64,000 nt of DNA from Lamprobacter modestohalophilus (GTDB lineage Bacteria; Pseudomonadota; Gammaproteobacteria; Chromatiales; Chromatiaceae): assembly GCF_016583905.1 (NCBI RefSeq), contig NZ_NRRY01000023.1, positions 1 through 64,000 of the forward strand, given 5' to 3'. Both the position numbers and the translations under genes were made by a program. Shown here piece after piece: positions 40,189 to 49,688 of this stretch (positions are counted from its first letter, which is position 1; every line of letters begins with the position of its first letter). Under the pieces are notes generated by a model. It did not search any database. It had not been told where the DNA came from and worked only from the letters and a program-made list of their open reading frames with translations.

Positions 40189-41412
40189 TTAGAGCTTGGC
40201 GCTCATGACTGCCGCAATATCGATCGGGACGTCGCTGGTTCGCACGGCGCGCAAGATCCGCTCGTCAGTGCCGATATGGGGGTCTGCGAGATCCAGATCC
40301 TCCAATGTCAATTCGCGTTGGCGGTCGGGGTCAAAGCAAACTCGAACAACCGGCCTTAAGAGACCATCGCGACTAGACTCAACGACGACTGCGATGCGGC
40401 CGCTCGCCAGTCGCACCAGTGTTCCTACCGGGTAGATGCCAACGCAGCGAATGAATTGCTGGACCAGCTTGGGGTCAAAATGATGATTGCTCCACGACAA
40501 TAGTTTTCTGAGCGCTTCGCTCGGCTCCATACCTCGGTGATAAACGCGGTCCGTCGTGATGGCATCGTAGACATCGACAATGGAGGCCATTTTCCCAAAG
40601 AGCGAAATTTCGGCACCGGTTTTGCCATGTGGGTATCCACTACCATCGGTGCGTTCATGATGTTCTGCGACGATGCTGAGGGCAGCGTGTGGAAATCCGT
40701 GAGATCGGCTTAGGAGTGCAACACCGTCGCTCACATGGCGTTGCATGACTGTGAACTCGTGCTCGGTGAGAGGACCTGGCTTGTTGAGGATGTCATTTGG
40801 GACCAAGGTCTTGCCGATGTCGTGCAACAGCGCACCAAGCCCAAGCTCCTTGATCACAGGTGCGCTCAGATTCAGGCTTTTTGCAAAGGCTAACATCAAT
40901 ACTGAAACATTCACTGAATGCTCGAACGTGTAATGGTCCGCGTGGCGAATTCGCTGCAGGCCTAGCAATGCGTCCTGATTTCTGAAGATGGATGCGGTCA
41001 TTTCCTCGACCACCGGGTTTGCGCGCTCGAACTCGAGCGAACGGCCGAGTCGAATGTCATCCATGAGTCCCTGGATAATCGAGGTGGCGAGTGTTCGAAT
41101 ACCCTTTGCTGTGGCGCTCTCCTCGCTAACGCTGCTCAGCCTTGGCCTTGCCGTACTGGATGCAGAAATGGTGTCGAGTCTCTCGTCGAGTGCTGCTTCG
41201 GCTTCTTGCTGAGAAGGTGCGCTAGCGACATCGAGTCCCTGTTCGGTATCGATATACAGTTCTTTGATTCCGAGCGCTTTAACACGCTGGAGGGTGATTT
41301 CGTTTGTTACTGCGAATGCAGTCCAGAGAAATGTCTGGTCTAGCCATCCGCAGTCTAGATCGTGAACAAACATGCCCTGTCTGAGTTGATCGATGGTGAT
41401 TTTCCTTATCAT
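40189..41412 (-). CDS. HD-GYP domain c-di-GMP phosphodiesterase
   Basis: The product has 407 residues from ATG 41412 (an upstream in-frame ATG at 41511 gives an unlikely extension). An N-terminal DUF3391-like region (KITIDQLRQGMFVHDLDCGW) leads to the HD-GYP domain: LLHDIGK, MQRHV, HHERTDGSGYPHG and DVYDAITTDRVYH. The metal ligands and GYP motif are intact, so it should hydrolyse c-di-GMP to GMP. It adds to the EAL enzyme at 4191 as a second phosphodiesterase in the window. The gene stands alone. Confidence 0.95.
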   Translation of the reverse strand: MIRKITIDQLRQGMFVHDLDCGWLDQTFLWTAFAVTNEITLQRVKALGIKELYIDTEQGLDVASAPSQQEAEAALDERLDTISASSTARPRLSSVSEESATAKGIRTLATSIIQGLMDDIRLGRSLEFERANPVVEEMTASIFRNQDALLGLQRIRHADHYTFEHSVNVSVLMLAFAKSLNLSAPVIKELGLGALLHDIGKTLVPNDILNKPGPLTEHEFTVMQRHVSDGVALLSRSHGFPHAALSIVAEHHERTDGSGYPHGKTGAEISLFGKMASIVDVYDAITTDRVYHRGMEPSEALRKLLSWSNHHFDPKLVQQFIRCVGIYPVGTLVRLASGRIAVVVESSRDGLLRPVVRVCFDPDRQRELTLEDLDLADPHIGTDERILRAVRTSDVPIDIAAVMSAKL

Positions 41413-41722
41413 GTGCTTTATGAGTCCATCTTGACGGTTACGATAACTTTGCGATCGAGTGATGATACTGTAGGCTGCACCTGAAATGCGCGATGACATT
41501 TTCCATATCAAGTCATATCGGTCGTTCGGGATTCCTGCGCAAGGTCATGCGCCTGCTGGTGCAGAGGCGCTGCAGGGCCGCTGCAGGGCCGCTGCAGTTG
41601 GTGAAACCCTCTGAAAGCGCGATCGGTGTCAGCTGAGTTTACCGTGAAACAAGTGTTTCATTGTCCAGAGTGGCGAGGCGCCATGGACCTGAGGCTGGCT
41701 GTCTGAGAACAATGGTGAATCG
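41413..41722. other. divergent intergenic region with 11-bp repeat
   Basis: About 310 bp between the HD-GYP gene and tpm. It contains the 11-bp unit GCTGCAGGGCC at 41569-41579 and 41580-41590 with a partial third to 41597, giving three PstI-like CTGCAG palindromes. No gene is seen. Confidence 0.6.
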
Positions 41723-42391
41723 ATGACCCCTGAGTTTTGGCTCAACCGCTGGCAGCGCAGTGAGCTCGGCTGGCACGAAGATGAGATCAATCGGCATCTG
41801 GCTGAGCATTGGCCACGCCTCGAACTGCCAAAAGGCACGGCTGTGCTGGTGCCGCTCTGCGGCAAGTCATTGGATATGCTCTGGCTTGCGAGTTGCGGCC
41901 ATCGCGTGCTTGGCGTCGATATCAGTCCATTAGCGGCCGAGCAGTTCTTTGCCGAGAGTCAGCTCGAGCCGCGCATCGAAGTGCGGGGTCCGTTTCAGCA
42001 CTACCAGGTTGATGAGATCAGCGTCATGATCGGTGACTTCTTCGATCTGAGCCCTGAGCAGGTTGCGGGCATCGCCGCTGTCTACGATCGCGCATCACTC
42101 ATCGCGCTGCCGCCCGAGATGCGGCCTCGCTACGCGCGCCATCTCGCGACGCTGCTGCCGGCTGATGTGCGCTCGCTGCTGATCACGCTGGAGTACGAGC
42201 AGTCGCGCATGAAAGGGCCGCCCTTCGCGGTGGTGGAGCCCGAAGTGCGCGCGCTGTTCGAGCCCAATTTCCAGGTCGAGACCCTGAGCGTTTTTGATGC
42301 GCTGGCCGAGAGTCCGCGCTTCAGGGCGCGCGGACTCGATGCACTTGATGAGCGCGTCTATCAGCTGCGGCGGCTGCCGCCTAACCCTTGA
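41723..42391 (+). CDS. tpm: thiopurine S-methyltransferase family protein
   Basis: The product has 222 residues. The SAM-binding motif VLVPLCGKSLDMLWLASCGH and VLGVDISPLA are characteristic, as is the start EFWLNRWQRSELGWHE. Bacterial Tpm methylates thiopurines and, in some species, selenite or tellurite derivatives, giving resistance; which applies here is not known. A shortened BON-LysM gene starts 12 nt downstream. Confidence 0.95.
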   Translation: MTPEFWLNRWQRSELGWHEDEINRHLAEHWPRLELPKGTAVLVPLCGKSLDMLWLASCGHRVLGVDISPLAAEQFFAESQLEPRIEVRGPFQHYQVDEISVMIGDFFDLSPEQVAGIAAVYDRASLIALPPEMRPRYARHLATLLPADVRSLLITLEYEQSRMKGPPFAVVEPEVRALFEPNFQVETLSVFDALAESPRFRARGLDALDERVYQLRRLPPNP

Positions 42392-42403
42392 CGACAGGGC
42401 CTG

Positions 42404-42751
42404 ATGCTCCGCCCCGGTGTCACCGGGCTAGACGTCAGCTATGAAGATGGCGTCGTCTCGCTCTCTGGTGAGGCGGCGAGCCCTGAGGCGATGGAGAAGG
42501 CCGTGCTCATGGCGGGCAATGTCCAGGGTGTCGGCGAGGTCAAGGTCGACAACCTGAAGGCGCCTGAGCAAACGGCAGCGGTCGATTACTACACCATTGA
42601 AAAGGGCGACAGCCTCTCGGCGATCGCGAAGCGTTTCTATGGCGATGCGAATGCGTACCCGCGCATCTTCGAGGCCAATCGCGAGGTCATCAAGGACGCG
42701 AATCTGATCTACCCAGGGCAAAAGATCCGCATCCCGAAAGCGGATGCCTGA
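42404..42751 (+). pseudogene. BON-LysM protein, N-terminally truncated copy
   Basis: The 115 encoded residues align along their whole length with residues about 30-145 of the protein at 29977-30414 (AVLMAGNV, GDSLSAIAKRFYGDANAYP, IFEANREVIK, LIYPGQKIRIP). The first 30 residues, starting MGLFDFAKNVGKS in the full copy, are missing because tpm abuts. The frame is open and well conserved, so a shortened protein may still be made. It sits beside an equally reduced DUF533 gene. Confidence 0.7.
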
Positions 42752-42768
42752 TCCCGAACGGGTTGGGC

Positions 42769-42809
42769 GGCGGCCCTGACAACCCGCGGGTCGTTACCGC
42801 AGGGCCGCC
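42769..42809. terminator. strong hairpin between convergent genes
   Basis: GGCGGCCCT (42769-42777) pairs perfectly with AGGGCCGCC (42801-42809). The loop contains a second small palindrome ACCCGCGGGT (42782-42791). It lies between the convergent truncated LysM and mini-DUF533 genes, consistent with a bidirectional terminator, though no T-tract is present. Confidence 0.6.
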
Positions 42810-42819
42810 AACTACCGGC

Positions 42820-43008
42820 TCAAACTGCAGCGACACCCATCGTCTGGTGGATTGTCTGTACCGCTGCCGGATGCAGTCCAGTCTTAGCAGCGAACTGCCG
42901 CAGGTAATTGGCCTGCAGATCCTGCAGCGCATTGCCGATACGCTGTTGACCTGAAGGGCCAAGATTGTTTTGGATGACAGATCCCAGCAAATCAGCAAAA
43001 TGAGCCAT
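42820..43008 (-). CDS. mini-DUF533 protein (both ends joined, middle deleted)
   Basis: The product has 62 residues from ATG 43008. Its first half (MAHFADLLGSVIQNNLGP, RIGNALQDLQA) matches the N-terminus and its second half (YLRQFAAKTGLHPAAV, IHQTMGVAA) the extreme C-terminus of the 267-residue DUF533 protein at 22156-22959. About 205 internal residues, including the membrane stretch and most of the TerB-like domain, are absent, yet the join is in frame. It may be a decaying copy or a selected microprotein. Confidence 0.65.
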   Translation of the reverse strand: MAHFADLLGSVIQNNLGPSGQQRIGNALQDLQANYLRQFAAKTGLHPAAVQTIHQTMGVAAV

Positions 43009-43175
43009 GGTGGCGTTCTCCATTGATGGAATGATTAGGCACTTCGAATCGTCGGGCAAGCTGCTTATACACAGTTTTTATGTTTTTATGAAAGCGGCCA
43101 TCGCGAGCGCTGCCGGTTATCTGACAGACATCCATGCCGGTCTTGCTGGGCAGGGCGCGTGCCTGAGCGTCGATC

Positions 43176-43871
43176 TCAGAGCCAAAACTCCGGATACCGG
43201 CGCCCGCGAGCCAAGTTATTGACCAGCAGCGCGACCAGCAGCATCAGCAGCGCGCCGAGCGTCACCGGTATCAAGACGAACAGATAGCCCATCGCATGCA
43301 CCTGCTCGGAGCCGATCACCGCGATCAGTGCGGTCGCGCCACCCGGTGGATGCAGGGTGCGCGTCAGATGCATCAGAGCGATCGCGGTCGAGACCGCTAG
43401 CGCCGCGGCCAGCCAGGGCAGCAGTGGGCCAAGCAGCAGCCAGGCCGAGACGCCGATCAACGCCGAGACGGCATGGCCGCCGATCAGATTGCGCGGTTGC
43501 GCCAGCGGGCTGCGCGGGGCGCCATAGAGCAACACCGCTGAGGCGCCGAATGAGCCGATGAGGAGCAGGCCGTCTGTTGGTGTGAGTCCGATGGCCTCGA
43601 GCCAGACGGACGGATAGGTCCCCCGGGTACTGATTGCCTCGTTCAGCCAGGCCACTAAGGCGATGCCGAGGAAACTGCCAAGCCAGGACCAGAGTACCTC
43701 GCTGTTGCTGACCCGAGACGGGGCACCCCGTGTGGAGCCGCGCATCTTGCGCAGATAGCCAGTGACCGCGCTCGCTAGATGCAATCCCAAGCCGCAGCGT
43801 TGCGGCTGATGGGTCGCGGCAGTGGGCGACGCTCGATCGTACGGGGTCTGCAGTGGTCTGCTCGGCGTCAT
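43176..43871 (-). CDS. HPP family membrane protein
   Basis: The product has 231 residues with four hydrophobic helices (about 62-80, 98-118, 128-165, 193-218) and the signature HPPGGATALIAV with LHPP. HPP proteins are integral membrane proteins, some of which are nitrite transporters. The start overlaps the stop of the CBS gene by 4 nt (ATGA on the minus strand). Many HPP proteins carry CBS domains in the same chain; here the two are split. The transported substrate is unproven. Confidence 0.92.
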   Translation of the reverse strand: MTPSRPLQTPYDRASPTAATHQPQRCGLGLHLASAVTGYLRKMRGSTRGAPSRVSNSEVLWSWLGSFLGIALVAWLNEAISTRGTYPSVWLEAIGLTPTDGLLLIGSFGASAVLLYGAPRSPLAQPRNLIGGHAVSALIGVSAWLLLGPLLPWLAAALAVSTAIALMHLTRTLHPPGGATALIAVIGSEQVHAMGYLFVLIPVTLGALLMLLVALLVNNLARGRRYPEFWL

Positions 43872-44059
43872 GATCCCTCCCCGATACGACAGGCGTGCAA
43901 AAAATCCTTGCGCAGCATGAGGCCACAGCGACGGCCAACGGCATCCACCACCGTTAGACTGGGTAGCGTCTGCGTTGCCAAGGCCCGCACCGCTTGCAGC
44001 ACCGGGGTGCGCTTGTGGGGCTCATCGGTGGCCTTCATCGAGACATTGACTGCGATCAT
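43868..44059 (-). CDS. single CBS-motif small protein
   Basis: The product has 63 residues. It fits one CBS motif: TPVLQAVRALATQTLPSLTVVDAVGRRCGLMLRKDFLHA, quoted here by its ends TPVLQAVRAL and GLMLRKDFL. Normally two CBS motifs pair to bind an adenine nucleotide, so this one should dimerise or be a remnant. It overlaps the HPP gene by 4 nt and probably regulates it. A pentanucleotide repeat lies 45 nt upstream. Confidence 0.65.
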   Translation of the reverse strand: MIAVNVSMKATDEPHKRTPVLQAVRALATQTLPSLTVVDAVGRRCGLMLRKDFLHACRIGEGS

Positions 44060-44104
44060 TATTTGTCCTCCTGTGGAGCGGCTGTTCTGCGAGTTGCTCC
44101 GCGC

Positions 44105-44134
44105 TGTTCTGTTCTGTTCTGTTCTGTTCTGTTC
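44105..44134. repeat. TGTTC pentanucleotide repeat, six units
   Basis: Six perfect head-to-tail TGTTC units lie in the 200-bp divergent region between the CBS-HPP operon (start 44059) and the CcbP-like gene (start 44261). A perfect 5-bp repeat at promoter distance can change length by slippage and alter promoter spacing. Confidence 0.97.
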
Positions 44135-44260
44135 TATAAGCTAGCCCTGATATTGAGTTCAGACAAACGAAAGTTATTTGACTTTAGTATCGGGTTTTCC
44201 GATAGTTCGATCCTTCTTCTCGCAGCCAACCAACAACCATGTTCGACACAGGAAAGCAGC

Positions 44261-44629
44261 ATGCCTAAGCATCAAATTGACGAGGAGCGCGAAGAGCGTA
44301 TTGAGACGGAAGTGCTGGTGGATACCTACAACGATGAGGAGGCGGTTGCGGGTTGGTCTTGTTATCTCGGCGAGAAGCTATCCTTTCCATTCCAGGCCCG
44401 CTGTATCAAAGAAAGTCAGCGCTCTCCCCTCAAGCTCGGTGAAACCGTGCAGGTACTCGGGATGATCAACGACGATGAGTGTCTGACCGATATGGCGGTC
44501 GAAGTGGCATGGGCCGGGAGAACCTGCGGCGTTCCGCTCTCGCACCTGCAAGGCATCGATGTGGATGAGCAGACGGCGGAAGCCATCGCCGATTGGCAGT
44601 ACTGGCTGGCCAGCGGGAATCGGCTCTAA
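44261..44629 (+). CDS. CcbP-like calcium-binding protein
   Basis: The product has 122 residues from ATG 44261 (GGAAAG upstream). It is acidic, and the pattern EEREERIETEVLVDTYNDEE, WSCYLGEKLSFPFQARC and LGETVQVLGM matches the CcbP family of calcium-binding proteins first described in Anabaena. It may buffer cytosolic calcium. The LysR gene follows after 49 nt on the same strand. Confidence 0.85.
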   Translation: MPKHQIDEEREERIETEVLVDTYNDEEAVAGWSCYLGEKLSFPFQARCIKESQRSPLKLGETVQVLGMINDDECLTDMAVEVAWAGRTCGVPLSHLQGIDVDEQTAEAIADWQYWLASGNRL

Positions 44630-44678
44630 CGCTTTTTGACATGAAAGGTTTGCGCTGGCGCTGCTTGAACAAGCGCTG

Positions 44679-45572
44679 ATGGACATCGACCAGGTCAAGA
44701 CCTTCCTCGCGGTCGCTGCGCATGGCAGCTTCCTTGAGGCCTCCGCGCAGTTGCATGTCACCCAATCGACGGTGAGCGCGCGCATCCAGAGCCTGGAGCA
44801 GCAGTTCGGCGCGCGCCTGTTCGTGCGCAACCGCGCCGGTGCCAACCTGACCCATGCCGGGGAGCGTTTTCTTCGCCACGCCAAGACCCTGCTGCTGACC
44901 TACGAGCAGGCGCGCCACGAGGTCGGCCTGCCGAGTCGCTTCCGAGCCAGCCTCACCCTGGGTGCGCGTATTGCGCTCTGGGACAGTCTGCTGCCGCGCT
45001 GGATCGGCCGCCTGCGCAGCCATATGCCGGACATCTCGCTCAACACCGAGATCGGCTTTGAGGAAGACCTGATGCGCCGGGTCATCGCCGGCACCATGGA
45101 CCTGGCGCTGATGTACAGCCCGCGCCAAGCCGCCGGCATCCAGGTCGAGTACCTATTCGACGAGACCCTGATCCTGGTCGGCCCGGACCCCGAACGGCGC
45201 AAGCTCGATGACAGCTATGTCTACGTCAACTGGGGGCCGACCTTCTTCGCTCAGCATCGCCAGGCCTACCCCGAGCTGGAGCGCCCGGCGCAGACCGCCA
45301 ACATCGGCTGGCTCGGATTGCAGTTGATCCTCGCCAACGGCGGCACTTGCTTTGTGCCGGAGCGGGTCGCGGCCTCCTATCTGGAGGGCGGTTGCCTGCA
45401 CCGCATCCATGACAGCCCGAGCCTGCGGCTGCCGACCTATGTGGTCTATCCGACTGCGGGCAGCCGGGACGTCGTTGACGCAGCACTAGAGACGCTACGT
45501 GCGCTGATCCGCGCTGAGCATGGTGAACATCAGAACCCGCCCGCCTCCGATCGCAACACGGCCTGTTGCTGA
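44679..45572 (+). CDS. LysR-family transcriptional regulator
   Basis: The product has 297 residues: an N-terminal winged helix-turn-helix (about 1-60: VKTFLAVAAHGSFLEASAQL, VTQSTVSARIQSLEQQFG) and a substrate-binding domain (about 90-290). It regulates transcription in response to a small co-inducer. The target is unclear: the CcbP-like gene is upstream on the same strand and a Uma2 gene downstream, so the usual divergent target is absent. Confidence 0.93.
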   Translation: MDIDQVKTFLAVAAHGSFLEASAQLHVTQSTVSARIQSLEQQFGARLFVRNRAGANLTHAGERFLRHAKTLLLTYEQARHEVGLPSRFRASLTLGARIALWDSLLPRWIGRLRSHMPDISLNTEIGFEEDLMRRVIAGTMDLALMYSPRQAAGIQVEYLFDETLILVGPDPERRKLDDSYVYVNWGPTFFAQHRQAYPELERPAQTANIGWLGLQLILANGGTCFVPERVAASYLEGGCLHRIHDSPSLRLPTYVVYPTAGSRDVVDAALETLRALIRAEHGEHQNPPASDRNTACC

Positions 45573-45654
45573 TGCCAGTACCTAAGCCTGCTATGCTTGG
45601 GCTCCGAGTCGCATGCCGTTGGGGCCTCGCCCGTATGCGCTCTAACGGGAGGTC

Positions 45655-46305
45655 ATGATGTCCGCAGCATCGCAACCGCGTCTCTCCTTCGATGACTGGC
45701 TGGCCATTGAACGCACGGCGACCGAGCAACGCAGTGAATACCTTGCCGGCGAGGTGTTTGCGATGGCGGGCGGCTCCGAGGAGCACAATCTCATCGCGCT
45801 GAATGTCGCCGCAGAGCTGCGTAACCAGCTCAAGGATCGACCCTGTCGGGTCTACCCGAGCGACATGAAGGTGCATATCGCCGCCGCTGATGTGGGTGCC
45901 TATCCGGATGTGATGGTGGTCTGTGGCGAGCGCGCCTTCCACGACGGTCGGCGTGATCTGATCACCAATCCAATCCTGGTCGTCGAGGTGCTCTCGGATT
46001 CCACCGAGGCCTATGATCGCGGCGATAAGTTCTATTATTATCGGAGCCTCGAGAGCCTGCAGGCCTATCTGCTGCTGTCGCAAACACGGATGCAAGCGGA
46101 GCTGTTCCTGCGCCAGCCCGATGGCACTTGGAGTCTGAGCAGCTACCAAGGCCCAGCGGATTCCATCCCGCTGCACCTGATTCAGGCCGAGCTGTCGCTG
46201 GCTGAGGTCTATGACAAGGTGGAGCTGCTAAGCGTGTCGAGTCCGACCGCGCCGCGTCACGTCACGAGTAACCAGAGCAGGTCGAGTCGCGCGAGGCCTC
46301 GGTAG
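45655..46305 (+). CDS. Uma2 family protein (third intact copy)
   Basis: The product has 216 residues; two consecutive ATG codons (45655, 45658) can serve as start. The Uma2 features are complete: RSEYLAGEVFAMAGGSEEHN, CRVYPSDMKVHI, YPDVMVVCG, ILVVEVLSDSTEAYDRG. It is close to the 187-residue protein at 13204 in length and motifs, with a longer basic tail. Function unknown. Confidence 0.92.
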   Translation: MMSAASQPRLSFDDWLAIERTATEQRSEYLAGEVFAMAGGSEEHNLIALNVAAELRNQLKDRPCRVYPSDMKVHIAAADVGAYPDVMVVCGERAFHDGRRDLITNPILVVEVLSDSTEAYDRGDKFYYYRSLESLQAYLLLSQTRMQAELFLRQPDGTWSLSSYQGPADSIPLHLIQAELSLAEVYDKVELLSVSSPTAPRHVTSNQSRSSRARPR

Positions 46306-46659
46306 CGAGCCAAAAGCAAGGGTTAATGGTCATCGGCAACTGAACCGATTCGATCTAGTGCGAGCAGGCATGAGCGCAGGATAAGAACAGGTAAGCGACT
46401 ATGCGACTCGGTCCAGCGTACAGGCTGGCGAACGCTGGGCATCAGCACCAACACCCCGGCGCATAAAGTGCCAAGGGCAAGATACCGCGACTTAGCAGCG
46501 AGCTGTCGCAGAAGCAATTTACCACTCACTGGCAAGACCTAAGGCTGAGCATATGAGGAGGCCGGCTTCGAGGTTTGGTCGCCTCTAAACGCCAGCGCTA
46601 GCGTTAGCCTCAGCGGCTCGCGACTCCTCGCGCTCTATCTGCCATTGGAGAAGCTGAGG
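46306..46659. other. intergenic region, no gene seen
   Basis: About 350 bp between the Uma2 gene and the next hypothetical gene. Only a 70-codon minus-strand frame without recognisable features crosses it. No repeats or strong hairpins were noticed. Confidence 0.5.
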
Positions 46660-47211
46660 ATGACATCTGCAGACGATGCGCAATCGAGCTTTGATGCCGA
46701 GGGCGGACTCTGGCCCTCAGCCGACTATCAGGCCCAGGTCGAGCGCCTGCGTGCCGCGGTCGGTGAGCGGATCTACCTCGCGGAGTTGCGCGATACCGAG
46801 ATCCAGCTGAGTGTTCGGCTCACCGATCGGGCCTATGAGCTGCTTGGCGTGATCGATTTCCCGCGCCCGGACCCCGCGCGTGGGCTGGCGCCACATCTGA
46901 TCTTGCTCGACGACGGGCGCGGTGTGAATCTCGGGCGCATCGCACGCATCAGCCTCCAACCCTTTCAACCCGCCGACAACCAGCTACTCTATCTCGACCG
47001 CGCGGCCGATCAGACCCTATTGTTTGCCGATCGGCGCCTGTCGCGGCGCTTCATCGCCGAGCGCACCCAGGCCGTGCTTGGGCAGGTGCTGGGGCGATCA
47101 GCAGCCGCTCCGCAGTCACAGCTTGAGTCTGCGCCAGCGGCCGCATCGCCAGCCGCGGGTGCGGAGGCCCAGGCGTGGGAGTATTCACCGCTTGTGGATG
47201 AGGATGACTGA
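46660..47211 (+). CDS. hypothetical soluble protein
   Basis: The product has 183 residues. The start ATG 46660 has GGAG 9 nt upstream. A well-formed alpha/beta domain (about 20-135: ERIYLAELRDTEIQLSVRL, YELLGVIDFPRPDP, HLILLDDGRGVNLGRIARIS, LFADRRLSRRFI) is followed by an Ala/Pro/Gln tail. No family is recognised and no signal peptide is seen. It has the codon usage of its neighbours and is taken as a real gene. Confidence 0.65.
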   Translation: MTSADDAQSSFDAEGGLWPSADYQAQVERLRAAVGERIYLAELRDTEIQLSVRLTDRAYELLGVIDFPRPDPARGLAPHLILLDDGRGVNLGRIARISLQPFQPADNQLLYLDRAADQTLLFADRRLSRRFIAERTQAVLGQVLGRSAAAPQSQLESAPAAASPAAGAEAQAWEYSPLVDEDD

Positions 47212-47513
47212 TGACTGAATTGAGTGCCGAGCGAGAGACCGCGACTGATCCCAGCGGTGGGTCCGATGTGAACGTGACGTCAACAGAAGGGACAGAGGGC
47301 ACGATCTCGTGACGAATCTGTGACAGATCGGCGCCGTATCACCCGCGTCTTGATCACCCGCGTCTTGCCATCGCGTTGACGTGGCCGAGTCTTCGCCTAG
47401 ACTCAGGCTCATGAGCCTACAGAATCTGTGCTTATTTCGGTTAAGAGCTCGCGGGTAGTAAGGTTTTCCGGCGGCTTGCAAATCATTCATTGAATCCAAG
47501 CGACTTACGCACT
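47212..47513. other. intergenic region upstream of the chemoreceptor
   Basis: About 300 bp. It contains a 15-bp direct repeat TCACCCGCGTCTTGA at 47339-47353 (with a near copy from 47354) and a perfect 14-nt palindrome AGGCTCATGAGCCT at 47405-47418, about 95 nt before the chemoreceptor start. The palindrome is a candidate operator. Confidence 0.5.
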
Positions 47514-49577
47514 ATGCAATCCTTAAGCTTGAAGGCCAAACTACTGACTGCTGGGCTTGCCGTAGCGGTCGGCCCGCTAGCGATCGTGGCTGTGTTCTTA
47601 TATTCTCAGGCCGACGTGATCTCCGGCCTTGCCAGAGAAGCGATTGTGGAGCAAGGCCATCATCAGATGGAGAAGGAGATCGGTGGGATTATCGACACCG
47701 TCGAGATTACACAAGAGCTGCTCCAACAAAACGTCAAGACCTTGCTGAGCTTTGCCTCGGATAAGCTTGAACAGCTTGGTGGTCTTCAGTTTTCGGAGCT
47801 GAAGACCGTCGAATGGAATGCTGTTAATCAGTACACCCGCGCCCAGCAGATGATGCGGCTTCCACTGGCATTGCTTGGAGGCTCTATCAAGCTGGAGCCG
47901 CAACAGTCATTCGATCAGAGGGTTGCGCTGGTCGATGAGATTGGGGAGCTGACAGGCGATACGGCAACCCTGTTTCAACGCATGAATCCCGCTGGCGATA
48001 TGCTGCGCATTGCAACCAATGTGGAAAAAGACGGTCAACGGGCAGTCGGCACCTTTATCCCTGCAATTAATCCGGATGGTGAGCCTAATCCGGTGCTGTC
48101 TGAGGTGCTTGACGGGAAAACTTACATTGGCCGCGCCTTTGTCGTCGATCGTTGGTATGTGACGGCTTATCAGCCCTTGATTAGAGAGTCTGGGCAAGTT
48201 GTCGGCATTCTTTATGTCGGCATGCCGGAGTCGATGGCTACACAACCGCTACTCGATCAACTGGCGGAAAGGCGAATCGGTGAGACAGGGTATATCTTTA
48301 TTCTCAATACGCGAGGCGAAGACGCCGGAAGATATGTGCTCTCAGCGAAACGCGCCCGGGATCAGGAGACCATTCTAACCAGCCAGGATGCCAATGGCCG
48401 GTATTTTATCCAGGAAATGGTGGAGAGGAGCCAAGCGTTTGAATCCGGTGAGACGGCGCTGATTGAGTATGAGTGGCAGAATCCGGGCGAGACATCTCCA
48501 CGGACCAAATTGGCTATCTACGCCTATTTTCCGGACTGGGATTGGCTGATCGCAGCAAGCGCCTACGACAGCGAGTTTTATGCGGCTGCTCAAGATGTAG
48601 AACGTTCTATCACCAGTGTCACCAACTGGGTCTTCCTGCTGACAGCGGTGATGGCCATTGTTGCGGCTGTCGTCTTCTTCCTGCTGACGCGCAGCCTAGC
48701 CGGTCCACTCAGTCGCATTAGCCAGGATCTACAAGCCGGTAGCCAGGAAACTGAGAAGGCATCTGAACAGGTTTCGACATCGAGTCAATCGCTTGCTCAG
48801 GGAGCCAGTGAGCAGGCCGCTTCACTTGAGCAATCCACCGCTAGCATGCAAAGCATGAGTGAATTGTTGACGCAAAACGCTGAGCTTTCGCGTCAGGCCA
48901 GTGAGTATTCAAAAGAAGCGGAAGACGCTGCCAAGCATGGGGTGTCTTCCATGAAACACCTGAGCGGTGTCGTGCATCAGATTAGTGCCTCGATCACTGA
49001 GCTTAACGAGGCGATTGCAGATATTCAGTCGTCAACGACGTCTATTTCTCAAGTGATTGATAAGATAGATAATATTGCGTTTCAAACAAATATCTTGGCC
49101 TTGAACGCGTCGGTTGAAGCGGCGCGCGCCGGACAAGCGGGCGCCGGTTTTGCGGTGGTTGCGGAAGAGGTACGTAACCTTGCGGTGAGGGCGACTGAGG
49201 CCGCCCAGGAGACAGCCACACTGATCGAGCGCTCGGTGGGCGCGAGCGAGAAGGGTGTGGCGATGAATGCAAGCGTCGTCTCGCTACTCGGTGAGGTCAA
49301 GGGAAAGGCGGAGAGCGTGGATGCGGCACTCGCGCATATCGATACCAGTGTGGCTCGCGTTCATGGCTCAATGAATGAAATGGATGCTGGTGCCAAGCAG
49401 CAAAAGGACGGCATTGAGCAGGTCACAATTGCATTGAAGCAGGTCAATGAAGTAACGCAGCAAACGGCAGTCAATGCCGAGCAGGCAGCCAGTGCATCCG
49501 GGGAGTTAAGCGATCAAGCCAATCGATTGCGACAGGTGGTCGAACGCCTCAACGGGATCATACAGGGAGGGATGTGA
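47514..49577 (+). CDS. methyl-accepting chemotaxis protein, double-Cache sensor
   Basis: The product has 687 residues from ATG 47514. One membrane helix at the N-terminus ([21 protein letters not shown]) and one at about 372-394 ([20 protein letters not shown]) enclose a periplasmic region with a Cache_3/Cache_2-like segment ([30 protein letters not shown]) and a second sCache-like segment ([27 protein letters not shown]). The cytoplasmic part has a HAMP-like turn and the signalling hairpin [18 protein letters not shown]. It feeds the CheA/CheY pathway. The ligand is unknown. No chemotaxis genes adjoin. Confidence 0.95.
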   Translation: MQSLSLKAKLLTAGLAVAVGPLAIVAVFLYSQADVISGLAREAIVEQGHHQMEKEIGGIIDTVEITQELLQQNVKTLLSFASDKLEQLGGLQFSELKTVEWNAVNQYTRAQQMMRLPLALLGGSIKLEPQQSFDQRVALVDEIGELTGDTATLFQRMNPAGDMLRIATNVEKDGQRAVGTFIPAINPDGEPNPVLSEVLDGKTYIGRAFVVDRWYVTAYQPLIRESGQVVGILYVGMPESMATQPLLDQLAERRIGETGYIFILNTRGEDAGRYVLSAKRARDQETILTSQDANGRYFIQEMVERSQAFESGETALIEYEWQNPGETSPRTKLAIYAYFPDWDWLIAASAYDSEFYAAAQDVERSITSVTNWVFLLTAVMAIVAAVVFFLLTRSLAGPLSRISQDLQAGSQETEKASEQVSTSSQSLAQGASEQAASLEQSTASMQSMSELLTQNAELSRQASEYSKEAEDAAKHGVSSMKHLSGVVHQISASITELNEAIADIQSSTTSISQVIDKIDNIAFQTNILALNASVEAARAGQAGAGFAVVAEEVRNLAVRATEAAQETATLIERSVGASEKGVAMNASVVSLLGEVKGKAESVDAALAHIDTSVARVHGSMNEMDAGAKQQKDGIEQVTIALKQVNEVTQQTAVNAEQAASASGELSDQANRLRQVVERLNGIIQGGM

Positions 49578-49688
49578 CGGCGATGATGGCAGCTGCTTGA
49601 TCCAGGATCAGTCGCCCGCCGATGGCTCCGAGCAGCCGCGCCTCGGGGAGCACCGCCAGGAATCCAAGGCGAATCAGCGATGGCGCCT

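Noticed and set aside
46323-46535. 70-codon minus-strand frame
   Set aside because: No ribosome site or recognisable feature; intergenic by context.
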